NCBI GenBank assembly: GCA_963721725.1
Contig: CAVRLX010000012.1
Span: 1 to 61,337 of the forward strand
Source: RI-153 sp963721725
Lineage (GTDB): Bacteria > Chloroflexota > Anaerolineae > Caldilineales > Caldilineaceae
Length of the DNA: 61,337 bases
Direction: 5' to 3'
Position 1 is the first letter of the stretch, and each line of letters begins with the position of its first letter. This document shows, piece after piece, positions 57,901 through 61,337 of the stretch. The notes under the pieces are model-generated. The model saw only the letters and a list, made by a program, of their open reading frames with translations. It was not told where the DNA came from and did not search any database. The translations under genes and the position numbers were made by a program.

Positions 57901-60900
57901 AGCCCCTTCGCCGGTCAAGGCACACGTATGAGCCCCCCCCGCTGCGATGGCGACCACACCGATATTAAGGCCAGAGAGCGGGACCGGCTCATACCGATTG
58001 GTGCCCGTACCATCCCCCAGTTGGCCAGGGAATCATTATTCCCCCAGCAGAGAACAGTCCCTTCCGTGGTCAATGCACAAGTGTGTGCACCGCCCGCAGA
58101 AATGGCAACCACACCGCTACCCAAACCAGGAACCGGAAACGGCCTGGACCTCAGGATGGTTGTCCCGTCCCCCAGTTGGCCTGAACTATTATCCCCCCAG
58201 CAGAGGACAGCACCTGCACTAGTCAGTGCACAGGTATGGTATCCGCCCGCAGCGATGGCGACCACACCACTGCCCAGGCCATAGACCGGGTACGGTCTAG
58301 AAAAACTACTGTAAATATTATCATTTCCTAGTTGGCCGGACATGTTATCCCCCCAGCATTGGACTCCACCAACTGAGTTTAGTCCGCACGTATGTTTGTA
58401 TCCCGCCGCAAGTGTTCTTGGAAAAATCGGGGAGTGGTGTTGACGTCGGTGTAACCGTCTTCGTAGGCGTCACAGTGAATGTGAGGGTCGCTGTTGGCGT
58501 CAATGTCGGTGTTGGCGTGCGAGTCGGCGTACGGGTTGGCGTGGGCGTGATCGTTGGCGTACGGGTCGGCGTTGATGTTGGCGTTGGTGTGTTGGTCGGC
58601 GTATTGGTCGGCGTGCGGGTTGGAGTCAATGTCGCCGTAGGCGTAGGCGTGCGCGTTGCCGGGAAATCCAGAACAGCGAAGGGCGTCAATAGATTGGCGG
58701 TGCTGCCATTACCTAATTGGCCGAAACCGTTATGCCCCCAGCAGAGGACGGCGCCTTCGCTGGTCAGTGCGCAGGTGTGGCTGCGTGCAGCGGCGTAGGA
58801 AAACTGGTCACCGCCCGGCAGTGAGGGCGACCACATTGCTGCCCAGGCCATAGACTGGTACCGGTGTGAGCCGCTGGGCGGTCGTGCCATCTCCCAGTTG
58901 GCCAGAATAGTTATACCCCCAGCAGAGGACAGCTCCCCCACTGGTCATTGCGCAGGTGTGGCTACTACCCGCAGCCAAAGCGACCACGCCGCTGCCCAGG
59001 CCGGAAACTGACACCGGTGTGAGCCGCTGGGTGGTCGTGCCATCCCCGAGCGCGCCATAGGAGTTAAGCCCCCAACAGAGGGCCGCCCCCCCACTGGTCA
59101 ATGCGCAGGTGTGAATACTACCCGCAGCCAGAGCGACCACACCACTGCTCAGGCTTGTGACCGGGACCGGCGTATACCGTTTGGAGGTGGTGCCGTCCCC
59201 CAGTTCGGCCAAAGCTGTTCTCTCCCCAACAGTGGACAGCCCCTCCATTGGTCAACGCGGCAGGTGTGATCTCCTCCCGCAGCGATGGCAACCACACCGC
59301 TGCTCAGGCCGGAGACCGGGACCGGCATGAGCCGAGTTGTGGTCGTGCCGTCCCCCAGTTGGCCGGAACTGTTCAGTCCCCAGCAGCGGACCGCCCCGCC
59401 ACTGGTCAATGCGCAGGTGTGAATACTACCCGCAGCTAGAGCGACCACACCGCCGGGAAGCCCCCATACGCCTCTGGGTATGGGCCGATCTATGGTCGTG
59501 CTGTCCCCTAATTGGCCGTAATTGTTCATGCCCCAACAAAGGACCGTGCCTGCACTGGTCAAGGCGCAGGTGTGGAACTCACCCGCAGCCAAAGAAGACA
59601 CACCGCTGCCCAGCCCCGAGACCGCAACCGGTCTCAATCGATTGGTGGCCGTGCCGTCCCCCAGTTGGCCGTAATCGTTCCTCCCCCAGCATTCGAGTCC
59701 ACCAACCGAATTGAGTCCGCATGTATGGAAGCCTCCCGCCATAAGAACGGGGGGCGGCGTGCCGGTTGGCACAATCGTAGAAGTTGGTGTAGGCGTTCGC
59801 GTGGGTGTAGGAGTTAGCGTTGTAGGCGGATAGATGGCCTGCAAAACATTCACCGGCGTGGTCCGACCTGTGGTCGTGCCATCGCCGAGTTGGCCATAAC
59901 TGTTCCCTCCCCAGCAGAGGACAGCCCCTCCACTAATCAGGGCGCACGTGTGACCGCCGCCCGCAGCGATGGCGACCACACCGCTGCCCAGGCCGGAAAC
60001 CGGGACTGGTGTGTACCTCCATGTTGTGGTCGTGCCGTCCCCCAGTTGGCCGGAACTGTTCAGTCCCCAGCAGCGGACCGCCCCCCCACTGGTCAATGCG
60101 CAGGTGTGGCTGTTGCCCGCAGCGATGGCGGCCACACCGCTGCCCAGACCGGAGACTAGAACCCACGTGTTCCGGTTGCTGGTCGAGCCGTCGCCCAGTT
60201 GGCCGGAACTGTTCAGTCCCCAGCAGCGGACCGCCCCCCCACTGGTCAATGCGCAGGTGTGGGCGTTGCCCACAGCGATGGCGACCACGCCGCTGCCCAG
60301 GCCGGAGACCGGAACCGGCGTGTACCGATGTGTGGTCGTGCCGTCCCCCAGTTGGCCGGTACCGTTGAAGCCCCAGCAGAGGACCGCCCCCCCACTGGTC
60401 AATGCGCAGGTGTAGCTATTGCCCGCAGCGATGGCGACCACACCGCTGCCCAGGCCAGAGACCGGGACCGGTGTGTACCGATGTGTGGTCGTGCCGTCCC
60501 CCAGTTGGCCGGAATAGTTGTTGCCCCAGCAGAGGACCGCCCCCCCACTGGTCAATGCGCAGGTGTGGCTGTCGCCCGCAGCGATGGCGACCACACCGCT
60601 GCCCAGGCCGGAGACCGGAACCGGCGTAAGACGCTGGGTGGTCGTGCCATCCCCTAGTTGGCCGGTACCGTTGAAGCCCCAGCAGAGAACAGCCCCACCA
60701 ATGGTCAATGCGCAGGTGTGGATCCCACCCGCAGCCAGCGGACCCCACTTGTCCAGGCCATAGACCGGGACAGGCGTAGTCCGCTTTGTGGTCGTGCTAT
60801 CCCCCAGTTGGCCGTAATCGTTCCACCCCCAGCAAAGGAGATCCCCCTCACTGGTTAAGGCGCAGGTGTGGCTGTTGCCCGCAGCGATCTGGCTGATTCC

Positions 60901-61337
60901 ATGCAATGGCGTCAGGGTTGCAACGGGCGTCCGTGTAGCCGTTGGTGTTGGTGTGGGGGTATGGGTTGGGCGCGGCGTAGGGCGGATGCTGCCGTCGTTG
61001 AATTCGGTGTGTGAATAGGCCTGGGTGGTATAGGCGGCGGGCCGCTGGTATAGAGGAGCGTTGCCCCATCCGTCCCGGATGATGATCATATCATCGACAG
61101 TGTATGGCCCATCCAGACCCACAGCAGCTATCTGCGGTCCAGAGAAGATCAGTGTGATCGGATAGACTCCGGGGCCATAGACAGTTATGTCGGCAATGGT
61201 TGATGCGATCAGTGTGGTTCCCCGTTTGAGCTTTCCCAGAACCTGATAGGTACCGGCTTTGTCCAATTCTACCTGGGCATCAATGACCAGGGAGCCGGCG
61301 CTAAGCGATCGTTCATTACGCCGGTAAAGCGGGCAAC
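54940..61337 (-). CDS. Giant exported RCC1-repeat protein with Thr-Pro linkers (5' end outside window, several frame shifts)
   Basis: Open to the right edge. Starting within a beta domain (KAGTYQVLGKLKRGTTLIAS), it has about 21 RCC1-like repeats of about 50 residues (HTCALTSGGAVLCWGxNxxG, QLGDGTTT), in groups separated by TPTPT linkers near 60950, 59800, 58450-58650, then a Thr-Pro region of about 450 residues (55930-57350). Two similar 130-residue domains follow (VGDTFTVTVNT, GERNCDGSWHWTYVY), and the end is MKVYLPGIQR. Frames break near 59200, 58830, 58400, 58030 and 57920. Probably a surface propeller protein for binding or adhesion; ligand unknown. Confidence 0.85.
57045..57300 (-). repeat. 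Tandem 30-base minisatellite coding for the Thr-Pro linker
   Basis: Units of the kind GTCGGTGTCGGAGTAACCGT plus TGGCGTATGG recur about eight times with few changes, coding TPTVTPTPTH/N. Larger duplicated blocks (about 120 bases) occur at 56835-57000. Confidence 0.85.

Noticed and set aside
54940..61337. Dense direct repeats that could be taken for a CRISPR array or satellite
   Set aside because: Repeats are coding (RCC1 units and Thr-Pro linkers), lie in long open frames, and lack unique spacers of constant size.

Overview
The window looks like a piece of a Chloroflexota chromosome, probably from the Anaerolineae/Caldilineae side; this rests on gene content and style and was not tested by phylogeny. 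Supporting signs are the high G+C content, STAND NTPases with TPR repeats, F420 genes, CoxL/CoxM/CoxS-type molybdenum hydroxylase genes, a giant exported RCC1/Thr-Pro-rich protein, and many palindromic intergenic repeats. About thirty reading-frame breaks fall in about sixteen otherwise full-length, conserved genes, some of them at homopolymers. Most are therefore probably sequencing indels, and genes are annotated through them.

Layout. 0.07-3.75 kb holds a two-gene operon read leftwards: an NB-ARC/TPR STAND ATPase followed by a caspase-like protease. The two proteins carry an almost identical short glycine-rich tag, at the N-terminus of the ATPase and the C-terminus of the protease. 4.0-4.3 kb holds a tRNA-Arg(UCU) gene split in its anticodon by a compact group I intron. 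4.4-15.6 kb is mixed housekeeping: a TPR membrane protein, a metallo-beta-lactamase-fold protein, a DUF255 thioredoxin-like protein, HicAB, alanine dehydrogenase, a DUF898 membrane protein, a selD gene with an in-frame UGA at the catalytic position, Hsp20 and a possible clan-CD-like protein. 15.8-18.9 kb is a sugar ABC importer operon, and 19.2-20.9 kb a metal ABC transporter with a recognisable promoter and operator-like palindrome. 21.1-25.7 kb is a four-gene membrane-maintenance cluster (DUF2207, zinc-ribbon membrane protein, helical protein, SPFH protein fused to an excisionase-type HTH).

25.9-39.4 kb contains xpt, a lipoprotein, membrane proteins, molybdenum hydroxylase subunits on either side of acyl/acetyltransferases, a GluR0-like receptor-channel and an oxidoreductase. 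39.4-43.1 kb is an F420 island (LLM oxidoreductase, FbiB-like nitroreductase, cofD, cofC). 43.2-54.8 kb is a patchwork of a membrane-anchored Cas4-like nuclease, the remnant of a PLD-helicase, three toxin-antitoxin modules, a Rieske protein, MFS transporter, methyltransferase, SDR, a cysteine-free family-4-like uracil-DNA glycosylase and an enolase-superfamily enzyme. From 54.9 kb to the right edge runs the giant RCC1-repeat protein, incomplete at its N-terminus.

The best candidate for a new biological system is the STAND-caspase operon, where the shared tag suggests that ATPase and protease are brought together as in an apoptosome. The intron-split tRNA-Arg and the selenocysteine SelD are the clearest features that routine annotation would miss. 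Several families of dispersed palindromes occur, some overlapping gene ends or inserted in coding sequence.
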